In this document: positions 1-11,794 of the stretch, one piece after another
Layout of the letters: every line of letters starts with the position of its first letter
How positions within the stretch are numbered: the first letter of the stretch is position 1
Source: Mauremys mutica
Taxonomy: Eukaryota; Chordata; Testudines; Geoemydidae
Length of the DNA stretch: 64,000 nucleotides
Assembly: GCF_020497125.1 (NCBI RefSeq)
Contig: NC_059076.1
Span: 11,833,951 to 11,897,950 of the forward strand
Direction: 5' to 3'
The notes under the pieces: model-generated
Seen by the model: the letters and a program-made list of their open reading frames with translations, nothing else
What the model was told of the DNA's origin: nothing
The model's database searches: none
Translations under genes and position numbers: made by a program

Positions 1-69
1 GACTATTGTGAATCTCCTGGTCCTCACATGTGTGAAGAGGTAGTGTGCTCCAGAGTAGTGTCCTCCCTG

Positions 70-262
70 GCAGTCAGGAGGCCTGGCTCTGACACTGACC
101 TGTTGAATGACCTTGGTCAACACACTTCATCTCTGTGTTTCTGTTTCCTCTCTCACCCTTTGCCTATTTTAGTCTCTAAGCAATTAGGGGCAGGGTCTGT
201 CTCTTACTATGTGTCTGTACAGCATACAGCACAATGGGACTTTGATCTCAACTGAGGCATCT
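70..262 (+). repeat. MIR-like SINE fossil
   Basis: The block runs from 'caggaggcctggctctgaca' through a diverged 'tgaccttggtcaa' to 'cagcacaatgggactttgat'. This is the order of the MIR/CORE-SINE body and tail seen elsewhere in the window (18,990; 23,305; 36,298). It is heavily diverged, so it is old. The short ORF across it has no recognisable domain. Confidence 0.6.
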
Positions 263-3200
263 CAATGCTGCATCAGACCCAGGGAACACGTTTTCTCTTT
301 GTTCGTGAGTGGTTCTCCCTCAGCAGCGGATCTCATCATGCCACCCACCCTGTAATCTTTCATTATGCACTGTTAATTGTCTATAACTGACACCAGCCAC
401 CTGTTCACTCAGCAAAGCTATGGGCACTTAACTCTTTGGCATCAATGATTTCCTGTCTGTCCATTTCTGCCAAAAGACATTGCCTTGGAAGTCTTGACTG
501 CCAGCACTAGGGAACTAAAGAAAGGCCATGACGATGCAGCATTTGGATTCTTCGTTATCCCAGAGGGGACCAACATGGAAAGAGGCCAGTTGACTCTGGT
601 CAAGAGGATAGGTCTGGCAGCCTTTATGGACGAATCAACCAATGAATCCAAGCAAAGGGACATATTGAAAAGCAAAGCCCCTATGTCTGTCAATGTTTCT
701 TAACACGAGATGAAAAGGCCAGCTTGTCAGTTGGGGGTGTGCTGATTGCCTGCCAAAAATTCAGAAGCACAGGCACAAGTGGGAATGGAGCTGGATGGAA
801 AGCACAGCCCCATGTTTCCAAAAGGAGACGTACCCAAGTAGACGCCCACAGATCTCTGCAGGCAATCAGAGGCTGTACCATTGTAGACAAATGTGCAACA
901 CAGCTCAGCAGCCAAGAAAGACTTACGCTGCTAGCCATGACACTGGCACAAGGACAGCAAAGAGTCCCGATGGAAGGCTTACAGGCAGGGAAATATTCAA
1001 GAATTATTTATTCTCTATAAAAATGCGTGACTGACGAATTCTAGATACACTCCCGTGTAGTTTTATCTTATAGTCATCATTTTTTGTAAGTTACAGATAG
1101 CTCAGTGACTAACCACCATCAGGTTTCAAACCAGCCTTGGAAAACAACCTAAACTGGGCAGTGAGCTCTTCCTATCTCAGCCTCTGTTTAGCCACAAGGT
1201 TTTCTCTTACGAGCCAAAGCATGGGGGTGAAGCACCATTCTGCCGCTGTTACTATGCTGTATAAATACATCTCTTTTTGATTCAGTAGATTTCCCTGGGT
1301 TTGGAGAGTGTCTCCCAGGACATCACAGGCTGGGCTTTTTATTTATCCAAGCACATAGCAAAGATTTTCTGGAATCATAACCAAAACATTCAGGTCTTAG
1401 AGCAGCCTCGATGTGTGCACAGCGACCAGCTTGTCTGCAACAGAGGCTGGGGCTGCTTGAGTCTGATTTCTGGGTGTGGCCACTTGTGATTACTTTGCCC
1501 TGGAATTCTCTCCATGAGGAGGGAAGGTGGCGTATGGATGGTGGCTCCACCCATCCAGCTCAGAAGTGGGAGAGGGAGCTGCAACACGCCTCTCTTAGCT
1601 CTTTTCCACGGTGGTGTATCCGTTCTCAGCAGACCCTCTGGATTGATGTTCCTGGTAGCTACAACGAACAAAGAGACCCTTGAGTAGCTTTGTTCCCAGC
1701 AGGATGGTGACGTTTTTAGACCAGCAGTAGCTGCAGCGATTTTCACATGCTGGCATTTTGTTCAGCTGGAAATGGGAAGTCCTGGGTGTCCCCCTTCTAT
1801 CCCATAAATAATAATAATACACAGTTAGAAATAATGCATGATTGCACTGCCCGCTTCCAGCCCACTGGCTGCAGGAGGATTTAAAAATTACTTTAATACA
1901 TATTTCCCCAATGGACCAGAAAGATTCATTTTGGCACACGAATGTGCACTTTTAAAAGTTGCTGACACTCAGGGTGCTCAAACTGAGCCCTTTCTCCCCT
2001 CCCCCTGTAAAGCACATATTAAAAATCAGCCTCATTCTATACATACCCGAGAGCCCACCATTAACACTGTTACCTTCTGTTGAAGCGAAGTAGGTGCCTT
2101 TTTCTGAGAGCAAATACTAGGGGATAAAAATGGAAATAATATTGCAGGGCTATTACAAATTTGCAAAAGCAAGAACATTTGCCAATTATAGCTGAGCTCA
2201 TGCTCCAGCCTTCAGAGGCAGATCCTGACTTAGACTCCATAACCAAGTCTGGGAGTGGGAAACCTTCAGACAGGTTTTGCACGGGGGCTGAGTCCCGCCA
2301 CTTAGGAACAAGCATGGCTAGTTGCCCAGTTATATCCTCCTTGGAGTAGGTGGCCGGGGAGCGGTGGGCAGAGCTTCAGCTCTTCATCCCCACCCACCAC
2401 GCACACATTCCCTGGCCAGAGTAGCCAACCTGGCATAGGCCAGCAATCAATTACAACCCCCGGAGTAATGAAGCAACTGAGGAGGAATGGTGCCTCCTTG
2501 GCTTGTGTCAATGTCAGCTTACATGTCACCCAAGATCAAGGCTGTGCCTAAATTCAGTCTAGCCCCTTAGCTGTGTCTCTTTGTTTTACCATCACCATAA
2601 TTACTTGAATTAAGGGCAGAGTAACTCTAGGCATAACACTCTTTTCCTTGTTCCAATAAAGCTCCTTGTTCAGTGTTGGAAGAAAGCAACTTTTTCTGCC
2701 GTTGTTACAGAGCCCCTCCACCCCCATCCTTTGTTATGCTGCAGTATCTGAGCCACCAGATTGTTTCATCTGCACCTCGCACATAGTGAGCAAAGGTAAT
2801 GCGTTAGCGGCCTCTGGAGAGGAAGCCATTCCGAATTCTCGGTAATGCAGCATCTTCCACTTAGCACCATAAAGCAGTTCAGAAATGGAATCAACACTTT
2901 TCACCCACGCATTTAGGGAGCAGCAGGCAGCGCTGGTATGTCAGCCCATTACTTAACTGCTGGTCATATATCCATGGCAGCAGATGGCTTTTACATCCAC
3001 TCCTCTGAAGTGTTATCTGATACCATCCCCCTGGCCTTGGCCCCAGTGGGAGAAAGGGCTCCAATTCAGACCAGAGAGGTTTTGCCCTTAAATTAAATGC
3101 CATCTCACATGAGGCTTCAAAAGGCCCTTCTGCAATCCAATTTGGCTCAAGAAGTGCCCATTTCTATCTGCAGAGGTGTCGCTCACACGTTCTCTGACTG

Positions 3201-4950
3201 CCTTAATCTAGAGCTCTTCACGTGAAGGATGGACGCACCATGTGTATATTCTTAGATGAATTTGTCCCCATGAGGATCTCATTTATCCTTTTCTCTGTCC
3301 ATTTTTGCCTCCTAGAGCATTTGTTCACACCTGTAGCATGTACCAAGGGAGAATCACACTGTATGTTTCTAGGGAACATTCCTTTCTGTGATCCCTCAGC
3401 ATGGATCCCCCTGCCTTCAGCTGTCCCTTTTCCCCCGTCCCTGGTTGGGCTGCCAATGGACCGTCTGCAGCCCCAGAGGAAAGACCTGCATTGATCCATG
3501 ATGTTAGGAAAGTCTCAGGTAAGGCTGCTTATTCTTCAACCATTGTTGTCCCATTAGCCCTTGCGGTTAGACAATAATCAGGGTGTGGCAGGCTGCCGCT
3601 GCTGGGATGAGAAATTAGTTATATGAATCAGGGAGTTTCTTAATGTAATCTTGTTTATTTAAAAAAAACCCGACCAACACCTGTTCACAAAGTCCTGTTT
3701 CCCTGAACACTGTAAAAACAAAGAGCAGCAGCCATTTCCTCAGTGTCAGAAATCCCCAAGTCCGCCACTCCAGCAAGTTGTGTGCCTAAGAAGCCCTGCC
3801 CCTCTGCTTTTATAGATGGGAGAACAGGTGTGGTGGGGGGGACAAACAGCCTCCTTTTCCCTAATACAGGAAATATAACTTCATCTTGTTCTTCCCTTAC
3901 AATACAAAACAATTTATGGCCCAGACCTGCAGTCTTTGTTTCAACAAAACTCCTACCAATTTTAATGGGAATACTGCTGTTCTAGAGAGGCTGCAGGATT
4001 GGGACCTTAATATAGGGGGTTAACTTGGACACTCCCATTATTGGTTAGATTTTTACTATCCTTCGCTATAAATATTGAATTAGCTCAGACCTGTTTTACC
4101 TTGAGGTTCAAGCCTTCTATTTGCAGTGAATATCCTGCCAGATCTTAATAGCAATAAATCACTTCCCTGAGTCAGTCACATGATCCATCCCGGTTAGAGG
4201 GTTCTTTAAGCGATGAAGAACAATTTAATTGGGGTAGATTGGAGAGACTGGTCCCTGCAGTAAACGAAAAGAGGAATTGGCTCCAGTATCTTGATTTTCA
4301 GGGTTTCTGGGATTGGGATTTTTTTAGTTCTCTACCAGGGAAAATATTTTTCTTGCTCTTTCTTGAAACAACTAAGCAACACTCACTTCGGTAAAAGATC
4401 CATGAAAGAGTAAAGTGGATACAGGGAAAATAAAGCCCGGAATCCTATCAAAGGGCAGGCAAAGAAAGGAAACCTCGTCTCATCTTCTTGAAGTGACTGA
4501 GAGCAGGCAGGAGGGAGGGATTAATGCAACAGAGAGGACCATGAATAGGGATTTATTTTTCAAATGAGGATACAATTGCACATTTATCAGGTGCTTACCT
4601 GTCAGATCTGTTACGAGAATGAATTAATAAACAGCAAGGCTCAGGTTTTCAATTAAGCTCAGCACCCAGCCGCTCCTCTTAAGGACAAGGAGGACTGCTG
4701 GGGGCTGAGCCTTCTGAAAAGCCAACCACTTGAGTTAAGCTCTTTTGAGGAGCTGGCCCTGATAAAAAAAACAGGTGATGCTCATTACATGAGAATTTTA
4801 AAATACTTCATTCAAGCCAGTGTTGTGGTTTGCTCTGTATATTTAGTAATAATTAATAATGATATCTAGCTCACGTATAGTGATTTTCATGAGTAGATCT
4901 CAAAGCGATTCACCACCATTGGAGTTACATTTAGCAGGGAATTGAGCCTA
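263..4950. other. Unique-looking DNA, no gene seen
   Basis: All frames are broken by stops and the short ORFs (none above about 120 residues) show no domain, signal peptide or family motif. I found no TIR-bounded element. There is a small AAT-rich run near 1,806-1,818. A short tract near 4,890-4,910 resembles a MIR 3' tail ('agtagatctcaaagcg'). Intronic or intergenic sequence is the best description. Confidence 0.5.
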
Positions 4951-4952
4951 TA

Positions 4953-5960
4953 CACTAACTCCTCGCTTAACGTTGTAGTTCTGTTCCTGAAAAATGCGAC
5001 TTTAAGCGAAACGATGTTAAGCGAATCCAATTTCCCCATAAGAATTAATGTAAATAGTGGGGGTTAGGTTCCAGGGAAATGTTTTTCACCAGACAAAAGA
5101 CTATATATATATATCCCTATATATCCATACACACACATACGAATACAGTATAAGTTTTAAACAAACAATTTAATACTGGTACACAGCAATGATGATTGTG
5201 AAGCTTGGTTGAGGTGGTGAAGTCAGAGGGTGGGATATTTCCCAGGGAATGCCTTACTGCTAAATGATGAACTAGCAATTGGCTGAGCCCTCAGGGGTTA
5301 ACCCATTGTTGTTAATGTAGCCTCACACTCTAGAAGGCAGCATGAATGAAGAGAGGGGAGACAGCATGGCAGACAGAGACACACACCGTGTGTGTGAGAT
5401 GCGCATTGCCCCTTTAAGTATGCTGACCCCACTCTAAGCACATTGCCTTTTTAAGTTAATCAGCAAGCTGAGATGACAGCTGCTGCCAGGAAGCTCCCTC
5501 CGTTCTGAGCCCTGTTTTGCACTCCCCCCACGAGGATGGGATAAGCGGGGTGCAGGAGTAGTGGGGAGGGGGACCCCCTGACATTAGCCCCCTTCTTTTC
5601 CCCACCCTCCCGCACAGCAAGCAGGAGTCTCGGGGAGCAGCTCCAAGGCAGAGGGCAGGAGCAGCACATGGCAGTGGGGGGAGGCACAGCTGAACTGCTG
5701 GCAATTGATAGCCTGCTGGGCGGCTGCTGCACAGGGAACTTAGGGGAGCAGGGAGCTGATAGGGGGGCTGCTGGTCCACCCTGGTTCCAAGCCCCCACCA
5801 GCGAGCTCCAACGGGCTGCTCTTCCTGCAAGCAGTGCACAAAGCAGGCAGCCGCCAAATGATGTTACAAGGGAGCACTGCACAACTTTAAACGAGCACGT
5901 TCCCTAATTGATCAGCAGCGTAACAACAAAACAATGTTAACCAGGAGTGAGGAGTTACTG
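4953..5960. mobile_element. Tigger/pogo-like non-autonomous DNA transposon, 1,008 bp
   Basis: The left end reads CACTAACTCCTCGCTTAACG. The reverse complement of the right end reads CAGTAACTCCTCACTCCTGG followed by TTAACATTG. The termini are therefore inverted repeats, and both are flanked by TA (4,951-4,952 and 5,961-5,962), the target duplication of Tc1/mariner elements. The subterminal phrase 'gcgactttaagcgaaacgat' is typical of Tigger-type MITEs. The interior, about 5,200-5,900, is GC-richer and contains no transposase, so the copy is non-autonomous. Assignment to Tigger rather than another mariner group is inference. Confidence 0.8.
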
Positions 5961-5962
5961 TA

Positions 5963-7240
5963 ATTGCTAAAATGGTTTCTCTGTGTTACAGTTTAGTACA
6001 ACAATGGATATACTTAGCCCCCAGTCTGAAACGGGAAATGTTGCATCCAGACGGGCATAAAACCAGGTTAACCAGTTGAGTAGTTTCCAAACTACAGTTC
6101 CTTGTTCGATGCTACATTGGGCCCATTGTTAGCCCCTGGCCGCCATCTTCCCTGCACATCCTGCTTCCAGCACAGAACGTGTTTTTCCTTCCACAGATAA
6201 TTAATATTTACAATCAGACGATGGAGGAATCACTGCATCCCGGTCAGCAGCCATATTTTGACATCTCCACAGCAATGTAGCAAGCACCTCATTTAAACCG
6301 GGGGAGAGGCACTCCTTGCATTGTCCTTTGTGCAGACAGTTCCACCTGCTCCCATCCTGGCTTGGATTGGAGTAAATGACGGCATGAGGGCACCAGGCAG
6401 GGGAGAATCTGGCCCATTCTGCGGTCATTCAGGCAACAGCTTTCAGAAATGGCGGCTGGTTTGGGGGCATCCAACTTGACACACCTTGAGGGAGCTAGCG
6501 CTGAGGGGGATTTGAACTGCCTGGTGCTAGGTGCTGTCAGTGCTTCTGAACCTCAGGCCCTTAACTGCTCTGCAGCTCAGCTCTAGTCTGCAACCAGGAA
6601 GGACAGGAACTAGCAACCCCCATCCGCTCCATATGCACTGAAAGAGGAAATAGACACTCCCTGCTCAAAGAGCCACCTGCCTGGGAGAGGGGATGTTACT
6701 AACCCCAGGTGGGGGAGGGAGAACTTTCCCTTCAGTGGGAGCTTTGCCTGAGTGAAGACTGCAGGGTTGAACTACAATAGCTGTAGGCGAGGGGATGGAC
6801 AGAAGGAGGGGATGAGAGACCCGACCGAGATGTGCTTAGCGGGAAAAGGGCTGGGGACCTGCCTGCCAGCATTCCAGCGTGGAGAAAAGAGGGAGGGGGA
6901 GGGAGGGTTACCAACAATGAAAACAAGTTCCTCCTATTGCTAAGTGGCATAATTCTGGGCTCTATCCAACTGCATACTTAACCAGTGCTCATCGCCGACA
7001 GATCAGAGAGCTTCCCCAGGCGATAGAGCAAACACGTCTCCCACCAGCTGCGTCGCCTAGCATATAGTCTGGGTAGATGGATCCTCCCCTAGATAGCTTC
7101 TAATATGGAAAACAATGCAATCCCATGATCCACTGCTCCCTCCTTGGCTAAAATCTGATCGGAAGATCAGGCGACCTTGGGGACCTTTGTTTTTCTGAAC
7201 TGGAGGACTGCTATCCAACACAGCTGCCTCACAGGAAATC
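5963..7240. other. No gene or element recognised
   Basis: The sequence is mixed and moderately GC-rich in places. ORFs are short and stop-interrupted without recognisable domains. No terminal inverted repeats, tRNA-like segment or LINE tail was found. Confidence 0.5.
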
Positions 7241-7242
7241 AT

Positions 7243-8705
7243 TAATAGACTCATAGACTTTACGGCCAGAAGGGATCAGCATGATCATCTAGTCTGACCT
7301 CCTGCACATCGCAGGCCACAGAACCTCAGCCACCCAAACCTGTAATAGACCCCTATCCTCTGGCTGAGTTACTGAAGTCATCAAATCATGATTTAAAGAC
7401 TTCAAGTTACAGAGACTCCACCATTTACACTAGTTTAATCCTGCAAGTGACCCATGCCCCATGCTGCAGGGGAAGGTGAAAAACCTGCAGGGTCTCTGCC
7501 AGTCTGACCTGGGGGAAATTCCTTCCAGACTCCAAATATGGTGATAATTTGGATCCTGAGCATGTCGGCCAGACCCACCAGCCAGACACCTGGGAAAGAA
7601 TTCTCTATAGTAACTCAGAGCCTTCCCCATCTAGAGTCATCTCCTGCTGTTGGTGATTTTTGCCCTGGCAGTCGCCAATGGGCCACATGCCATCATACGC
7701 AGTCTCATCATATCATCCCTCCATAAACTTAGCAAGCACCGTTTTCAAGCCAGTTAGTTTTTTTGTTCCTACTGCTCCCCTTAGGAGGCTGCTCCAGAAC
7801 TTCCTTCCTCTGATGGTTAGAAACCTTCATCTAATGGCCAGTTTATATCCATTTGTTCTTGTGTCCACATTGGCACTTCACTTAAATAACTCCTCTCCCT
7901 CCCTGGTATTTATCCCTCTGATGTATTTATAGAGAGCAATCATATCTCCCCTCAGCCTTCTTTTGGTTAGGCTAAACAAGCCAAGCTCTTTGAGTCTCCT
8001 CTCATAAGATGATCAGTGGAATGGAAAACCTACCTTAATAGCCCTTCTCTGCATGTTCCAGTTTGAATTCATCTTTCTTAAACATAGGAGACCAGAATTA
8101 CACACACTATTCCAGAGGAGGTCTTACCAGAGGCTTGTATAATGCTACTAACATTTCCTTGGCTCTACTGGAAATACTTTGCCTAATGCATCCTAGGATT
8201 GCATTAGCCTTTTTCACAACTGCTTCACTTTGGCAGCTCATAGTTACCCTGTGATCAACCAACACACCCAGGTCTTTCTCCTCCCCCCGTCACTTCCAAT
8301 GGGTAAGTCCCCATTTTACAGCAAAAATTCTTGTTGTTAGTTCCTAAGTGCATGGCCTTGCATTTTGCACTCTTACATTTCATATCATTTTGTCTCCCTT
8401 TTAACCAGTTCCTTATCCACCTCTCAGTTCTCACACTGATCCCCATCTTCTCCAATTTAACTAATAATTTCCCATGTGGAACTGTATCAGATGATTTACT
8501 GAAATCCAGTAGATTAGATCTACTGCATTTTCTTTGTCTAAAAATTCAGTTATCTTCTCAAAGAAATCAGGCTGGTTAGGCATGAGCTACCTTTGGTAAA
8601 CCCACACTGTATTTTATCTCAATTACCATTTACCTCAAAGTTCTTAACTACTCTCTCTTTCAAAATTTGTTGGGCCATGCCTAGATAATCTTTAATCTCC
8701 ACCTC
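7243..8705 (-). mobile_element. CR1-family LINE, 3' part, internally deleted
   Basis: On the minus strand this runs from reverse-transcriptase sequence (8.7 kb) to a CR1-type 3' end at about 7,243, where the plus strand reads 'gatcatctagtctgacctcc'. The body contains recognisable CR1 ORF2 C-terminal sequence, decayed by stops, then a long 3' UTR. It differs from the (ATTCTATG)n-tailed CR1 copies at 57.9 and 63.5 kb, so it belongs to an older or separate subfamily. The 5' boundary is approximate. Confidence 0.85.
7750..8640 (-). pseudogene. CR1 ORF2 reverse-transcriptase remnant
   Basis: The minus-strand translation shows, in order: a decayed QxGF-type RT segment (near 8,600); RTERWIRNWLKGR (near 8,400-8,430); then at once KCKAMHLGTNNKNF and KMGTYPLEVT (8,300-8,370); then the C-terminal pieces EFKLEH, LGLFSL-like and [11 protein letters not shown] (7,900-8,080). 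In CR1 proteins about a hundred residues, including the FADD catalytic box, normally lie between the WLKGR and KCKxMHLG blocks. Here they are missing and replaced by roughly nine residues. Several stops and frameshifts follow. The copy cannot encode an active RT. Confidence 0.8.
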
Positions 8706-9077
8706 ATCCTCACTTTAACTAATAGTTCCACATTCACAGTCAAGTAAATATATCCATGGGGGCAGCCAAAAGGTTGAAATCTGGTTTTTAAACTAATCTT
8801 TTGCTGTCTTCTGATGGAAAGATCAAATCTGGGAGTTCTTCTGTCCACAGCATGTCGCCACACCTCATGATTCTAGTGTCATGACTGACATCCTGGCAGG
8901 TACACTGGGGACTGAACCACAGCTAAGGCTCTCTAGCTGGTGCTGGGACAGACTCGTATTCTTTGTGGATCAAGCACTGAGAGGGGCCCATAACACACAC
9001 TCACTATTTCAACAAGAACATTGCTATATCTTCCCACCTGACACAGCACGTAAGGCAGTGGAGAACCAGGTGCTAAG

Positions 9078-9225
9078 GGCAAGATTTTCAGACTTTCACG
9101 GCACCCAATGGCACTAACTGTTCTCCATGGGACCTTCTAGGTGCAGACTCCTTCGAAAAACCTGGCCACTTTATTTTGGTGCCTAAACGGGAGCTGAGCT
9201 GTTTTGAAAACCCAGCCCAATGGTA
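9078..9225. repeat. Short foldback repeat, 'gattttca' family
   Basis: Begins 'gcaagattttcagacttt' and ends 'gctgttttgaaaaccc', with an internal 'ttcgaaaaacctggcc'. The ends are loosely complementary (GATTTTCA against TTGAAAA-C). Similar blocks sit at 21,310, 24,973, 43,070 and 46,333. It is probably an old palindromic MITE; the class is unknown. Confidence 0.5.
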
Positions 9226-9471
9226 AGCCTTGAGCCCCTTTAAAAATAAGTTGCAGATGTAATAAGCTATACCTTGACTTCGCTCACGATGACTTGATTG
9301 CATTTGGAGGTGATGACTGAGGGGATGAGAATGCGGGAGGGAGCGGTTGCTAGATGCAAGGTGGTCTCTCCCTGTGCCGTGCCTCTGGCTAAAGGATGGG
9401 ATTTTCTAAGGGAGTTAGGAGCACAAATCCTTTAGGAACAGCCACAGTTGTACTAATAGGAGAGTTAATCA

Positions 9472-10161
9472 CACGGGTGCTGGGACAGTTTGTATAGTGG
9501 GGGTGCTGAGAGCCATTGAACCAAACTGGAAACCCTGAATCTCAGTGGTTCTCAAACTTTTTTTTTTTTTTGGCGCGGATCATTTGAAAATTGCTGAGGG
9601 CCTCGGTGGATCACTTAATGATCTTTCCAAATGTTGTTTGTACCATTAGCTACATATTGTAAAGCGCTTTGGATAAAAGCGCTATATAAAAAAAACGTAA
9701 TTAACTTTTTTGTTCTACAAATAAAAGCACCCAACTCATACTTTAATATCAGTAGTCTTACCTTTCTAATGTCGCCTCTTTCTCTGGCTGCTGCAGCCCT
9801 GCACATCCCAAATTCCCCCCACCCCCTCTTCTCACCCCACTGCCCTCTCCCACCTACCCTCTATTCCCCCTAAAGCCACCACCTCACCTTACATGTGAGT
9901 CTTCTCCAGGGTCCAGGCACCTAATTAGAGGAGTCACACCTGCGCGGCTCCACTAATTATGTGGGTGGCCCTTCATTCTCTCGTGTGCGGCCACCCAGGT
10001 GTGCACCTTAGAGGGAACTATCTGCGGACCACCTGAATGGCACTCGCAGACTACTGGTTGTCCATGGACCACAGTTTGAGAACCTCTGCTGTATATAATG
10101 GAAACCACTACAAGCCAGGGGGGCAGAAGCACCCCCAGTACCCCTCGTTCCAGCACCTATG
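9472..10161. mobile_element. hAT-type element (outer), interrupted by a second hAT
   Basis: The left terminus is CACGGGTGCTGGGACA and the reverse-complemented right terminus is CATAGGTGCTGGAACG. The flanks are 'gttaatca' (9,464-9,471) and 'gttactca' (10,162-10,169), an 8-bp target duplication with one mismatch, as hAT elements make. Without the inner insertion the element would be only about 145 bp and non-coding. Confidence 0.75.
9543..10088. mobile_element. hAT (Charlie-like) non-autonomous element nested in the outer hAT
   Basis: Begins CAGTGGTTCTCAAACTTT; the reverse-complemented right end is CAGAGGTTCTCAAACTGTGG, a classic hAT/Charlie-type terminus. The 8-bp flanks 'ctgaatct' and 'ctgtatat' match at six of eight positions, consistent with a decayed target duplication. 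The interior holds an A-rich strip and a C-rich strip (9,795-9,870) and no transposase. Confidence 0.8.
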
Positions 10162-10169
10162 GTTACTCA

Positions 10170-11790
10170 CTTTGTATAATATATTTGAGACTCCAGGAAA
10201 CATTAAAATATATTTTTGTAATTGGCATCTAGCAGCTCTTACAAATCGTAGCACTCACTGATTTCTCCCCGAGCTGGGAGATCAATCTATCTTTCTGCCA
10301 TTGTGTCCATCAAACCCCTAGTGGGAGCCATACATTTTTTTAAAAAATTCCATCATTTTCTTTTTCTCCTCCCTCTCTCACTAATGAACTGTCCTTTGAA
10401 TGGAAAAAATGGAAAACTTTGAGAGCGAAGGTCTGATTTCTGAACAGGCTGGGCCAAATCCAGCCATGGTGTAACACTATTGTTTCAGTGGAGTCACGGC
10501 CAGGAGAATTAGACCAATCAGGGTGTAATCTAATCATTTGCAATGACATTTAGAAGGACAGAGTTTAGTTTATAACCAGATTTTACATCGTTAGACACCA
10601 AACAAGTGCACCACTCAGGCAGCACAAAGGGGCTGTAATCTGGCTGCAGATTCTCAGCACAGAATTCTGCAGGGAGTAGGGGAACTCCCTGCCAGGGGCA
10701 GCTGTGTGAGACCTGTGCCTCTAGACACCCACTCTGACAGGGGACAGAGCCCATTGGGGGCCCCACCATGCTAAAACAGGCACATTCTGATGATAAAAAG
10801 CAAACAGAGCCCCCCTCCCCCCACCTTGAGCTGCTCGGGGCCCTAAGCAATTGTTTAGTTTGCTTATTCCTAGCACCGGCTCTGACGAGGAGTGTGTTGG
10901 AGGAGAGCGGGGGGGCTGGGGAAGGGAACGTGTCAGAGCTTTGCAATGCTGAGCCATTCCTCCACTGTTGTGCAGACCCCACATCCACGGTTTAATTTAG
11001 GGCTACCTGGCATCAGAGCTGGAACTGGCTCCTAGACATTCTCCCTCTCCTGTGCTAACTAGAGCTCTGGCTCAGGAGGGATTCTAGCCACTGCCACTGA
11101 AGAGATAATAGGGGGGATTGTTTCTGTCAGTTGCCCATTAGCCATCCCATGAGATGCTGGAGAAGGTGGTGATTTTAACATTCAGTCCTGACTGAAACAG
11201 CGGTTTGTGACCCCAAGACACCAAAGCATGAAAGAGAAACAAAGCTGATGCAGCTCCTGATTCTCCAAGCTGCGTGTCACCACTGCTTGCTGTGCCGAGC
11301 AGAATAATCAGTTTTCCACCCTGATCCGTGACTTAAGTGGCAAAGCCTCTGTGCTTAAAACTCTATCCCGGCTACAGAAAAATAACATTTCTGCATGTCT
11401 GGCTTAACATGTGTGTTGACATTACAGTCCTGGCGTCTCTATCAGTCAGCCTGACAGCAGATCGCGGCAGTACAATGGCAGAGACTGAAGGCGAGGACAG
11501 CTGGCCTGCCCACCAGTCAGACATGATTACAGCCCTGCTTGCAAATGTTTAGTCTACAAGGGAGCGTGCATCATCTTTATTACAGTGTAGAGCAAGATCA
11601 AACATGCTGCAAATTACACTTTGTAACCCTTGGAAACAGGAGAAGATTTAAGGTCTGCTGTGTTCTGCCTGCACAACACCTGTGTGCCAAGAGGAACTTC
11701 ATAGACGTTTGCTCACACACGGAGGAAACAGTGAGGAATGGGAATCAGTGAATGCAATTGACAAATGGATACTTCAGGGGTGGAAATTGT
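10170..11790. other. No gene or element recognised
   Basis: Includes the 152-codon minus-strand ORF at 10,530-10,988, which has no domain, unbiased composition and overlapping open frames. I regard it as chance. No repeat termini were seen. Confidence 0.5.
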
Positions 11791-11794
11791 TGAA

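Noticed and set aside
5456..5882. Two 133-140-codon minus-strand ORFs
   Set aside because: They lie inside the Tigger-like element's GC-richer interior and have no transposase motifs.
10530..10988. 152-codon minus-strand ORF
   Set aside because: No family resemblance, and open frames occur on both strands in the same GC-richer patch.
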